Origin: Eucommia ulmoides
Taxonomy: Eukaryota > Streptophyta > Magnoliopsida > Garryales > Eucommiaceae
Direction of reading: 5' to 3'
Assembly: GCA_016647705.1 (NCBI GenBank)
Contig: CM028327.1
Span: forward strand, 6,457,726 to 6,521,725
DNA length: 64,000 nt
A program made the position numbers and the translations under genes. Below, in pieces: positions 52,421 through 63,385 of the stretch (position 1 is its first letter; each line of letters begins with the position of its first letter). The notes under the pieces were generated by a model. That model was not told the origin of the DNA, did not search any database, and was given only the letters and a program-made list of their open reading frames with translations.

Positions 52421-52862
52421 TCTTAATAAAGGTAAAATAAAATAAAAAATTAAAATAAATGATAATTTTTTTTATGAGTAATAGGTTAAAAACTGAAAAA
52501 AAGATTTTTTTGCACTTCGCATCCCTAAAATTTCGGGAATTCTACTTTAGTCTCTGATTCTTTCAATTTAGACATATCAAACCCTGAAATATCCAAATTG
52601 TGTTAAGTCAATCCTTCTATCATTTTTATGACGGAATTCATCCACGTGGATGATTCTATCTTTAACTCGTGCCTGATTTTCATCATAAAAAAGATAGTGC
52701 TACCGATTTGGACTGACTTGACACGATTTGGATAATCCATGATTTAATGTGTTCAAATTAAAAATATAGGGACTTTTACTTATTTCAAATTATTACAAGT
52801 ATAAAGGGGCAAAGTGTAAATTTTGTAAAATGGAGGAAACAAAATGAAACATGATCGAAGAT
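52421..52862 (+). repeat. 430-bp direct repeat, copy 2
   Basis: Begins exactly where the Helitron-like 3' end stops and matches 45774-46205 to AAACATGATCGAAGA. Confidence 0.9.
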
Positions 52863-52869
52863 AGAGGGA

Positions 52870-54590
52870 GTAAAAAGAAATTAACCCTAATTTTTATTTT
52901 TTTTTGGCATTGATGAGCTTCCCATCTCAAGTCAGAAATCTGACATGGGCTTATATGGATCCATTTTACTTTGTGTGCAGCCTGATATGGTTGACTGAAG
53001 CCCATAGTGAACATAGCCCATAGTATTCCATTCATAAATTGGCCCTAACCCAACCAAAATTTGAGTGTTATTCTCGTGTCGTGTCAGTATTAGTGTCATT
53101 GTCACTTTTAGTTGGTGTTATAAAAACTTTAACCTTAACATTTTAATTTCGTGTCATTTCTGTGTCGTGGTTTTGCATCATGTCACAATTACCAACCATA
53201 TTCCTTCCGGCAAACACTTCAACTTGATATCTAAAATCTACAACATATTGATATAATTCAACAATAATATAAAAAATATATTTTATTGATATTTGGGATT
53301 AAAACTTTTTATAGATAGAAGTTTTAAATGTAAGATTATAAGATTGACTATAAGGTTTACATCCGACATACACAAGTTGATGAAGGGGTATTGAGTGGTG
53401 ATTAAGGATTGAAATGGAATGTGTAAACTCCTAAGCTCAAATAGAAGTTAGATTTTACGACTAGTCCCAATACTTTTTTTTTTTTTTCAAGAATCTTGCA
53501 CACAATAACCACTATTTGAAAATATTAATTCAAGTCTTAATTCATAAAGTTGGCCAACAGATTAACGATTAAAAGTAATGTTTGGTATTAAGTACATGTT
53601 AAAATAGAAAGATGTAAAGTGAAAATTTAACCGACGTTATTTACACGAATATACAACGATCAGTAGTATAATTCGTGTCTTAATTCTAAAGGAGCATTCA
53701 CAACTAATAATTTTGATTAGAAAACATTATGATCAAAAGCCATATGATTACGACATACAAATTAAAAAAAAAAAATCAAGAAAAAATACTTGTGATAAGT
53801 GAAAGAGCAATACAAAAGTTTGTATTAGATGTGCTAAATTTGATGTGACGTTTATGAAATATGACACACGAACAATAGTATGACACATGTATTTTAAGAC
53901 CAACAGTTATGTATTTTGTATTAAAATTAAAAATAGAAATGAACTTGAACAAATTTTTTAAAGTAATCATCAAATTTAAATTTATTTTTTAGAATTTATT
54001 TTTATTAATTTTTAATTTTTTAATATTATTTTTTCGTTTAGTTTGAATATGAATTTGTATTACATATTTGCATGAATCAAATTAATTACTAAATTCTAAA
54101 CCACATTTATCAAATTAAACTAAATAAATCAGTTCACCATGAATCCAAATTAGGTCAAATTAAATTATAATCTAACTAAACAAAGTAAAATTAACGAAAT
54201 AATCTAAACCAAATAAAATTAAATTAACAAATAATTTTTTTTTTTTTTTTTTTTGAGGTTTGATGATTATCGGAACAACAACTAATTCCAACTTAATTAA
54301 GGAAAGTATGTTATTTTGGCACAACAGATGTCATATCTGTTATGGCTTTAATTTTGTTCGAAAAATGTCAAAACAGACCTTAAATTTTTTTCCACACAAA
54401 TATATATGGAGTCATCTCCCAACTACAAGACATGACCATCCATTATAGATCATGCCCTGTATGAATGTGCGACTTAATGTGGCAACAATTGTCTTATTTA
54501 TTGGCTAATGTGATTCCCACTTGATTATACTTTTTAAATATGATATGATTAATTATATTATATGAATATGGTGGAGCCATTTCACAAAAA
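52870..54590. other. AT-rich intergenic DNA
   Basis: No gene seen. Contains TCGTGTCGTGTC-type words near 53073 and several A/T tracts. Confidence 0.5.
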
Positions 54591-54599
54591 TAAAAACAT

Positions 54600-55640
54600 A
54601 TCTTTTTTGAGATTTTTACATTTTGCACCCTTGAAGTTTCAGAGAAATTACATTTTAGCTTATGTCTTTTTAATTTGAACACATTAGACTCAACCTTGTG
54701 TTTGGGTAAGGTATTTCTTGAAGGGATTTCAATTGAATAACAGATTTCAAAATCCTCTTTTAGCAAATACTTTATTTAGATATTGAGTGGGTGGATTTCA
54801 CAAATCCATTGAAGCCTCAAATGAAGGATTTAGAAATATTTTTGGGAGAGACTAAATTTGCCAAATCCTTTCTTCCTCATCTTCAGCTTCATTCGTCGTC
54901 TTCAGTTTCGTGGTCTTTAGCTTTGTCTTCTTTATCATCTCAGTGTCGTTGTCTTCTTCGTTCGTCGTCTTCAACTTCGTCTTCTTCGTTCGTCGTCTTC
55001 AGCTTCGTCTTCATCTTCGTCGGTGGTTCTTCGTTCGTCGCTGCGATTAGGGTTCCAATTGAGGGTTCGTGGTTCGTCGTCGTCTCAATTTAGGATTCCA
55101 ATTTCGACTCCATTTTGAATGAACGATTTTGATTTTGAACGATTTCGAACGATCTGGTCGATTTCAAGTTGGGTTTTTTTTGAATTTGTTTTTGGATTTG
55201 GTTGAATTTGTTCTTAGATTTGGGTTTGGTATGGCGTTTGGTGATGGTTTTCTGTTTTTGTTCCCATAAATTATGTTCTGTTCTGTTTTGTTATCATAAT
55301 TTGTTGAAATTACACGTTTAAATACTTCGGCTCAAACTATTATCTAAATAAGGGATTTATGAAATGAACGGATTTCAAAATTCAAGATTTTGAAATCCTT
55401 TCATTTCATAAATCCTTTAGATTTGTCAAGTTCCTTACCCAAACGCAACCTAAAAGTATCCAAGTTGTGTCAAGTTGGTCCTTTCGTCATTTTTATGATA
55501 GAACTCATCCACTTGGGTGATTTCGTGTTTGATAAGTGCATGGCGATTTAAATATTTTAGGGTTTAATGTGTTCAAATTGAAAGTACATAGACTAAAGTT
55601 GGATTTCTCCAAAACTTTGATAGGGGTGTCATTTGCCAAA
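54600..55640 (+). repeat. 430-bp repeat, diverged copy 3, split by a MITE-like element
   Basis: The parts 54600-54695 (ATTTTGCACCCTTGAAGTTT...AACACATTAGACTCAACC) and 55449-55640 (TAAAAGTATCCAAGTTGTGT...ATGTGTTCAAATTGAAAGTA) join in the same order as copies 1 and 2. Confidence 0.7.
54696..55448 (+). mobile_element. MITE-like element, ~753 bp, inserted in repeat copy 3
   Basis: The ends TTGTGTTTGGGTAAGG and CCTTACCCAAACGCAA form a 16-bp inverted repeat with one mismatch. The flank is CAACC at the left, and CAACC overlaps the right end, so the exact target duplication is ambiguous. The interior holds (TCGTCGTCTTC)-rich DNA that reads as a Ser-rich frame of 100 codons (54791-55093), not a convincing protein. 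A second copy ends at 56318. Confidence 0.72.
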
Positions 55641-56318
55641 TCCTCTCAAGAGGGAAATTCACAAATCACCTTCTCGTGACCATTTCTTCGCTGTCGTTGC
55701 CTCTTCTTCTCGCGACGACCCCCGCCGACAAGAGCTCATCCTTCTCGCAATTAGGGTTCGCAATTGACGATTAGGTATGCAATTAGGGTTCGCAATCGTT
55801 CTTGGGTTCGCAATTGACAATTAGGGTTCACAATCGTTCAAGCTCCGCCGTCATGAAAGCGAAGCTTCACCTTGGTAGTTGATGACGGAGGAGAAGGAAA
55901 CAATGGAGCTTCTCCTTCGCCGACGATCGCCGACGCCTCCTTCACGACGACGCTGACGTTCAAGCTCTGTTTCTATTTATATATATATATATATGTTTCC
56001 AGAAGTGGGATCAGAAACAGAACAAAAAAAAAAAACCTACGCCCAAGATTCAACTAAGACATCAAAAAGCTTTGTTTCTGATAATTCTATTTTGTTCCCA
56101 TAAAATTGTTGTTGACATTTGGGATTAAAAGAAATATTGTTTACAAATACTTTACCTATCCAAAAAAGGGAATTGTAAATTATACGTTCAAATACTTCAA
56201 CTCAAATAATTATCTGAATAAGGGATTTGTGAAATGAAGGGATTTTAAAATTTAGGATTTTGAAATCTCATAATATCACAAATCTCTTGGATTTGTCAAA
56301 TTTCTTACTCAAACGCAA
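55632..56318 (+). mobile_element. Second, 5'-truncated copy of the MITE-like element
   Basis: The right half (TGAATAAGGGATTTGTGAAA to CTTACTCAAACGCAA) matches 55340-55448. The left part starts at TTGCCAAATCC, shared with 54858 in the first copy. The terminal inverted repeat of the left end is missing. Confidence 0.65.
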
Positions 56319-56319
56319 C

Positions 56320-56825
56320 CTTAAGTATTATTGTAGAAAAAAGACCAATCAAACAATTTAGTTGACAATAAGACCTTATATAAAATACATTGAGAAAATG
56401 ATTCTTAAAGGTTGGCAAAAGGAATAAGATAGACGACATTACCCTCGTGTGATTCTCGGGTGTCCGAAATGGAATGGTGGTTAATATAAGTTTTATTTAG
56501 TTAATTTGGGTAGTTACCATTCAAATGCATTGTATTTTTGGTAAGGCGTTTTATTTATGTTTGTGTGCTTTTGAATTTGAGATGGTGGAGAAATAGTTAC
56601 TAGGTTTAGAAAGGTTTTGTCTAAGAAGAAATTGCAGGTTATTTCGACGAAAGAAATCGGTGTGTTTGGATAGAAGTTTGTTCGAGTTCGATTGTGCTGT
56701 CTAAAACTGTAAGTGGTTTTCGAAATGCGTTATTCAATAATTGTTTCTGTTTATGTTTTTTAATAATGTTTATGGATTCGACATTTATTAGGACGTTTTA
56801 TCTGTCATCTGGTGGTCCTATTTTA
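56320..56825. other. Spacer without a supported gene
   Basis: No domain recognised on either strand. Confidence 0.4.
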
Positions 56826-56859
56826 TTTGGTTGAAAATTGATAAACGACATGCGACATC

Positions 56860-57820
56860 ATATGAATGTTCACATGTATTCAACAAAAGTAGAGATAATT
56901 TAGTATGTGTGAATGTTCACATTGTACAGTTTGATGCGAACACATACGTGAACATTCATAATGACAAACACAAAAAATATAAACACTCACAACTTGCAGA
57001 TTGTTCAGAACAAAGAGATGTGAGCATTCATGAAATCCAGATGAAGTAGGTGCATTATAGCGAATAATACGCAGATATACAACGTACACCATTGTATGAA
57101 TGTTCACATCTTTCAGTTTAATATGAGTATTTACACAACAGAATACATAAACATTCATAATTTGCAGATTGTTCAAAACAAAGAGATGTACACGTTCACA
57201 AATTCGGATAACTTAGGTGCAATTTAACAAACAATACGCAGACATGGAACATACACCGTTGTGTGAATGTTCACATCTTTCAGTTTGCGAACATCTACAC
57301 AACAAGATATGTAACATTCACACCATATACGACAAGAGACAAATTCGAGAACAGATATACGTGTAATTTTTGAAACATTCACACTCTTAAGTATTTGAAT
57401 ATTCAAATTAAACATGACAAATCTAAAATTTTAGAGAACTAAAGGAACATGATCATTCACATCTCTAACAACTTGGTTGGAATCGAAAAGACAACATGCA
57501 CACAGATTCGATTGTGAACATTCAAATTGAAAATAACAAAACCCTAATACGGACCTTGTGGACTAATATTGTTCCTTCTTCTAGATGATGATCCTTTCGA
57601 GTCTCTTATCTTTGCTATTGAGGTCTTAAAAGGAAGAAAGATTGTGTATCTTCTGGCTAGGGTTTTTAGGGTTGAGGGAGAGAGCTAAATGGTAAAAATT
57701 TTTATTTTTGGGAAGTAGAGTGATTAGTGGAATAATAGGCTCATATCTTTTCGAAAAAACACAATTGTCCAAACGAATAACTACTTCGTTCAACGTTGTG
57801 TGAACATTCACACGCAATGT
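56860..57820. repeat. Cluster of GTGAATGTTCAC palindromes
   Basis: GTGTGAATGTTCACAT or variants occur near 56864, 56906, 57095, 57259 and 57799, with further half copies (GAACATTCATAATG, TAACATTCACAC). Several small open frames on both strands are built from these words. Confidence 0.8.
56996..57331 (+). repeat. Two ~168-bp tandem units
   Basis: GCAGATTGTTCA.AACAAAGAGATGT begins at 56996 and 57164. Each copy then has AATACGCAGA, ACACC.TTGT and GAATGTTCACATCTTTCAGT. Confidence 0.85.
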
Positions 57821-57829
57821 TTGATCTCA

Positions 57830-58560
57830 AAAAAATACAAAATTCATATTAGTCTGAAGAGCATTTTGTGTACATTAATTCAATTATATTTTTGTCATGA
57901 TTTGATCACTAGTAAGCTTGTAATGGAATGATTTGTAGAGTCAGTGTTGCTCGGCGCATACACTCACTTTCTATACACGTTTTCGGCGGTTCCAGAGGTC
58001 AAAAAGACATAATATGTAAATTAAGGGAATCATGACGGTAAAAGATTGGAGACTATTTTCGAAAATGTCTTCTAAGAACAAAAACTTATATTTGGTAGTT
58101 GCAAGTCTATTTAATAGTTTACATATATTTCGGGATTAAATAATAAAAATCTCCTTAAAAAAATAGAATATACCCAAAAACTCATTTGAATCCCCATACC
58201 AAGTTGATATATGGTCTCTTGCATCACATGACCACGTAATTAAAAGCAAAAATGACTCAATCAAATTTAAATTAAAAAAAAAAAAAAAAGGACATTCTTG
58301 GAATACTTTGAAGAGTGAAGGTGGAAGCCATTTTTGGACTAAAAATGTGGACCCAAACAAGCACAAACGACCCTTCAATATACTAAGGAGATTAAAATGA
58401 GAATGCCTCTTACTAACAAACAATTGCATTTTTGGTTCTTTAACTTCTACATGGATGTTTAAGTGTCCCTTGAGATTTTTTAATTAACACATTTGGTTTC
58501 TCAACTTATAATTTTATTTAAATTGGTCCAATCGAAAAATCTGTTAGAAAAATTGGACGG
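57830..58560. other. Spacer without a supported gene
   Basis: AT-rich; an A run of about 15 lies near 58275. No domain recognised. Confidence 0.45.
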
Positions 58561-58569
58561 ATTGCCTCC

Positions 58570-58719
58570 TTGTACAAGGGACTTTTCATCTTTTAAAGAC
58601 CAAAACGTGTTCCTCCTTTTCTATTTTTCATTTCTGCACCATTCTTGTACAAGGGACTTTTCGTCTTTTAAAGACCAAAATTTGTTCCCCTTTTCTATTT
58701 TTCATTTCTGCACCATTCT
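58570..58719 (+). repeat. Tandem duplication of 75 bp
   Basis: TTGTACAAGGGACTTTTC starts at 58570 and 58645, and both units end CTGCACCATTC. Only a few differences. Confidence 0.93.
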
Positions 58720-58739
58720 TTTATTTTAACAAGCATAAG

Positions 58740-59480
58740 ACCCTGTTTGTTTACTGAGTCTGCAACCTCTGGTGGAGAGTGGAATAAAGGACATTGATCG
58801 AATTTGTAACTGTTAAAGGATATTGGGTTAAAAAACATGAAGCATGTGACACTAGCTAACATGTCACATGCTAAGCACATGACCAATTTCATCCAATTTT
58901 TCTAAGACCTTTTACAATTGGACCAGATTAAAACCGAATTGTAAGTTTAGTGACCAAATGTATTAACCATAAAATTTCGGGAGATACGTAGGTCCCGTTT
59001 GGTTACTATTTCTGTTCCCTGATTTCTGCTCGAAAATTTTGGGATTAATTTACAAAAAAACATTTGGTGAAGTACTCCCAAAATTTCGGAAGTAATTTGA
59101 GACTATTTCTTGAATTTCTTAAGAATTTGAGAAATAAAAAAATGTTGATTCCTAATTATTCCCGCAAAACTATTCCATCATCACCCCCCGACTACCACCA
59201 TCTGTCGGCCACCACCACCCCGCAAGACACTACTATCCCACGGGCCACAACCATATATAAAACCAAACGTGTTTTTTGTTTATGTTCTCATAAATTAAAA
59301 GAAATAATTTTAGAACAATGGTAGTTATATATACTATAGAAGGGAAACATAATTTCCATCCCACTTTATTAGAAGTATATAGAAATAGAAAAACAAAAAT
59401 GCTAGCCAAACACCATCTTAAACATCCACCTTAAACTTATAGAACCAAAGATGCATTCCCCCATCCCCCATATATATATA
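58740..59480. other. Spacer without a supported gene
   Basis: Non-coding. A short GC-richer patch near 59160-59250 gives an open frame with no recognisable domain. Confidence 0.4.
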
Positions 59481-59489
59481 TAAGCTATA

Positions 59490-60120
59490 TGTTTAACACA
59501 TTCAGACTCTTTTTTGAGCCTTCATCTCGCCTAGCTAACTTATGGTGGTTTTTTCTCCTTTGCCTAAGCCTAACTTAGCGCACAACCTTCGCATTACTAT
59601 GGAGGAGCTAGAGGAAGGAAATCGGCTAAGAATCCGAGTCAGTTCACTGGCTAAACCTTAGGGAAGTAGAGTAATGAGTGAATACCAAGCCGTTCTCCTT
59701 GGTTATACTAGAGTGTGCAAAGACGTAGTATGGAAAATTCCCCCAGAAGCATGGGCATTCGAGACTGAATGAAAGGTTTTCTTCTTTCCTAGGTCCAAGT
59801 TCAGACTCTCGCACCAAGAGGGATATGCTCGGGAAGATGAAAGAATTCTAGTAAAGAGGTTATTAGGATCCTAACCTAGCTAAACGCAACGAAAAGGAAA
59901 AGAGCTTAACGAAAATCAAAGCAAAGATCTCTCGGGCAAGTGCTCTATCAAATACGGATTCCCTAGAAGAACAACAAGATTCAGGGTAATCTCTTTTATC
60001 ATAAAGAAGTGAAAATAAAGACTCAAACTCGGCTATCGGCTGCCAATGGGATAGCACCGGAGCTACTGCCATCCTCTTTCCTTATCTATTCTTTTGCGCA
60101 TTTCCTTGAAAGATGTGGTT
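59490..60120. other. Probable nuclear insertion of mitochondrial DNA (NUMT)
   Basis: Base composition is clearly richer in G and C than both flanks, and the sequence lacks the long A/T runs of this window. Its style (GGCTATCGGCTGCCAATGGG, GATAGCACCGGAGCTACTGC, GCGCATTTCCTTGAAAGATG) is that of plant mitochondrial intergenic DNA. This is recognition by eye; no mitochondrial gene is identified. It lies between (TA)n tracts. Confidence 0.45.
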
Positions 60121-60132
60121 AGAAAAGGAAAG

Positions 60133-60133
<1 letters not shown>

Positions 60134-60167
<34 letters not shown>
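60134..60167. repeat. (TA)n microsatellite
   Basis: About 17 TA units between the probable mitochondrial insertion and the CCCTGTGGTT repeat. Confidence 0.95.
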
Positions 60168-60170
<3 letters not shown>

Positions 60171-60302
60171 GGGTTAATTACACTTTATTCCCCTGTGGTT
60201 AAGACGTTTTGTATTTATCCCCTATGGTATTCGCGTCGCCACTTTGTCCCCTGTAGTTAGCCCTTTGTTGCACTTTACCCCTTTTGTCAGCACTTTACTC
60301 TC
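60168..60302 (+). repeat. Dispersed repeat (CCCTGTGGTT family), copy 3
   Basis: Reads GGTTAATTACACTTTATTCC, CCCTGTGGTTAAG, CCCTATGGTATTCG and TTGCACTTTACCCC, collinear with 22115-22260. The Ogre-like LTR starts inside or at its end. Confidence 0.7.
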
Positions 60303-62354
60303 TGTAGACACAGTATTTTGACCGTCCCGCAAAATTTTTATACATTATTTCATTTTTATTTTCAAAAAAAGAAAAAAATAGAGAAAAAATAAAATAAAAA
60401 AATGAAAAAAGAAAAAAGAAAAAAATAAAACTAAAAAAAAATAAAAAAGAAAAAGGTTTCCTTGTCAAAATGGGATTATGTTTCCTTTTCTCTTTCCTTT
60501 TAGGTTTTGTTTTTTTTTCCTCGTTGAATTGGGACTAGAGTTTCCTAGGGTTTCTCACTCCACATTCTTTGTATAAATAAGACATTCCTTCTCATAGTTT
60601 ACACAAAACAAAAAATTAGAGAGAAACTCTTCGGAGGACATTCAAAAATTGAGAGAAAAAACCCCTTAGAAAGTGATTTTCATCGTAAACCCTTTTGGGA
60701 AGCTGTCTGCGAGAGAGAAAAAGCCCGAGTATCAAGATTCTTGACTTAAAACAGATATGTTTTCTGATTTTTAATTCTTTTTCAGTTTATTTTATTCTCT
60801 TCGTAATTTAAATTCCTATAAGCTTTATTTATTTATTTTTTATTTGTCCGATGACTCGATGAAAAATACCGGGATGGAGTTTTCCATTCTCAATTTGAAC
60901 CTTTGAGCGTTTAGATGAAGACACTCGCTGTTTTTTATTTATTTTATTTCTATATTTTTTTTTCTTTTGTAATTCATATAAAAAAAAAAAAATCGTCCAA
61001 TGATCCGATGAAAACGTCAGGGTGGATTTCTCACGTTGAACTTAACCCCGAACGTTAGGTGAAGAATGTTTCATTATTTATTTTCTATAAAAAAAAATTC
61101 TTGTTATCAAAACCCTAAAAAAATAAAAAATAAAAAATCTTTGTTTGTAGGAATCAATTCTTATAAACTTTAAGGTAAATCCGACGATTCGATAAATCAT
61201 GGGAGAGTTATCCATGGCTTCGTTTCCATTCCCCAACTCGAGTGAAATTTAGAAACGAATGTTTTAGAAAATCGCTTCCCTTGGTAAATTTTTCATGGGA
61301 TTTTGTTTAAGTTTCGGAAAGATTAATTTCAATAAAAAAAATTCTGTGAACCTCCATCGATTCTCTTATCCATAGAATTTGAGGGAATTTCAAAACAGAA
61401 TTTCTTTAAATTAATCGGGCAAACTCAAAATAGATTTTTTTGCATCCACTTAGCATGTTTACTTCTTGTATCATTTAGACAGCATGTTTAGGACACTTTC
61501 ACCACTTACACTTTTTATGCATATAGTTATTTTTATTTTTTTTTCCACGAATCTACGCTACTTTTTCACATCTAGTCACGACATGTGCACCACTTATATT
61601 TTTTAATTAAATCATTGCCACGCATAATCATGTTAATTCACGTAGTGTTCCCTATTCGATTCTCTTATTCATATCAGTTTGTATTGATATATTTAAATTA
61701 AATCATTTAGTTTTTTATTAGTCACTTTTACATAAAAAAATAAAAATAAAAAATCATTTATATGTTAGTTTTGCATTCATATTTTCAATCTTATTAATCT
61801 ATTTTAGTCTGCTTATTTAAATTAAAGAAGTCTCTTGGAAACATACATAAAAACCCCTAGGGACCATCCTTATCGAATCTTTAATATTCAATAAGAAGTT
61901 ATACCGGGGGAATATTCCAAAAAATCCAAAAATTTGTCCCACTTTATTTGTGAAAATACCAAAAAAATTTTATAAGAAGAGAATAATTTTAAAATAAAAT
62001 AAAACACTCGGACTAAATTAATTGGATTTAATTGGACGAAAGATACCGTTTTCAGATGAGTGTCTTGGGGCGCCTAACACCTTCCCCGAGAGTAACTGAC
62101 TCCCGAGTCTTTAAATGAATCTTTGGTTTGACCGTATTTTTTGGAGTCAATTTTTTACTTAGGCCTTTTAAATTATTTTCAAAAAATTCGGTGACCTAGC
62201 ACACCATTTAAACCTAATGCTAGGTGGGGACTCCTTATTTTTTAAAATAGCCTAAGTATATTTTTTGAGAAAATCGACGCATTAAAAAAACCCTCTCCTT
62301 AAGTTAGTTTATTATTTATTATTCTTTTCCTTTTTGGAAAATCGGAGCGCGTCA
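60303..62354 (+). repeat. 5' LTR of an Ogre-like Ty3/gypsy element
   Basis: 2052 bp from TGTAGACACAGTATTTTGAC to GGAGCGCGTCA. A long LTR with a TATA box at 60572, followed by a tRNA-Arg type primer site at 62357. These features match plant Ogre/Tat elements. The left half has long A-rich runs (60360-60450). The 3' LTR lies outside the window, so no target duplication can be tested. Confidence 0.72.
60572..60579 (+). promoter_or_regulatory. TATA box of the Ogre-like LTR
   Basis: TATAAATA in the context TTTGTATAAATAAGACATTC, followed about 30 bp later by a purine-rich leader (AGAGAGAAACTCTTCGGAGG). Confidence 0.6.
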
Positions 62355-62356
62355 GC

Positions 62357-62374
62357 TAGCGACTCCATTAGGGA
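62357..62374 (+). other. Primer binding site of the Ogre-like element
   Basis: TAGCGACTCCATTAGGGA matches 15 of 18 bases of TGGCGACTCCACTGGGGA, the tRNA-Arg primer site known from Ogre elements. Confidence 0.75.
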
Positions 62375-62970
62375 CAATTAGAGAGTCGAGCCTAATATGT
62401 CCAAATAAGTCCAAGTATTCCATGTCTAAATGTTATATTTTATTCTGTTATCTTCTCCTTCTATTTTGTAAATGATTTGTGATGTTTGTTTCCTTTCTTC
62501 TTTTTGTTATTTCCTCTCGGGCTCTTATCTTGTTGTAAATCCTCCAACACAAATACGGTGGTCTTGTATCCATATTATCCTTACAGGATTTTATGAATAC
62601 AAGACGTTGAAGGGGATTTTATACTTGACGAATTGATGACGCCTTAGGAAATCTTAAAAACCAAACGAGTTCAAAATTTCCAATACCGATTAAGTAACGA
62701 AAGAATTTTTATAAATCTTTATCTGTTTTGATCGGTTATTATCGGAATTGAGAACTTTGACCTCGAATGGATTTTAAGACTACCTAAGACCCACGTGGAC
62801 TAATAAATGGGATTTGTTTTAAGAACAGAGTAGGACGAGACGGAAAAATTTGTCCCAAAAGAATAATTCTGGTTCCCCCCATCCGAGGTTCGATCTTTAC
62901 TTGCAGCCGGGCCTAGACTCTCTATAGGATGACATCAGAAAACAATCCCAAATCTTTTCGTACAGCCCAG
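62375..62970 (+). other. 5' untranslated internal part of the Ogre-like element
   Basis: Between primer site and gag relic. No coding signal is recognised. Confidence 0.45.
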
Positions 62971-63385
62971 ATGGATCGGATGTAGGAAATCATTGACATA
63001 CTAAGGGAAATTATTAACGAACTTAGCTAACCTTAGGAGTTGCCTATTCCTCCGTCCAGTGGAACTCCTGTGACTGAATCACCAAATGGAAACCCTCCAA
63101 GTGTCGGGATGGAGAACTCAGTGTCAAATTCGAACCACGCCGGCTCGAACCTTGGGTAACCGGTCTACTACGGACCCCAGATAGGTCCTCAGCCCTTTGC
63201 CTATGAAGCGCTGACATAACCTAGCCAGGGACATATCTATCAGGCCTTACTAGAAGGCTCGACCCCTACCGCACCACAAATCCTCATTCATCCGAAGAAG
63301 GTTGTTGTTCCACCGAATGATCCAAATGGTAACCAATCAGACCCGACCACTGAAACCAAAAATAGAGACAAAGATGGACCCCCTC
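62971..63385 (+). pseudogene. gag N-terminal relic of the Ogre-like element
   Basis: The frame starts MDRM then a stop, EIIDILREIINELS, and a Pro/Asn/Ser-rich stretch (GTPVTESPNGNPPS) with VYYGPQIGPQPFAYEAL further on. About six stops interrupt it. It is cut at 63385 by another LTR. Confidence 0.6.

Noticed and set aside
54791-55093. 100-codon Ser-rich frame
   Set aside because: Comes from TCGTCTTC-type simple repeats inside the MITE-like element.
59500-60080. A protein gene in the GC-richer island
   Set aside because: Frames are short and broken by stops on both strands; composition rather than coding explains the difference.
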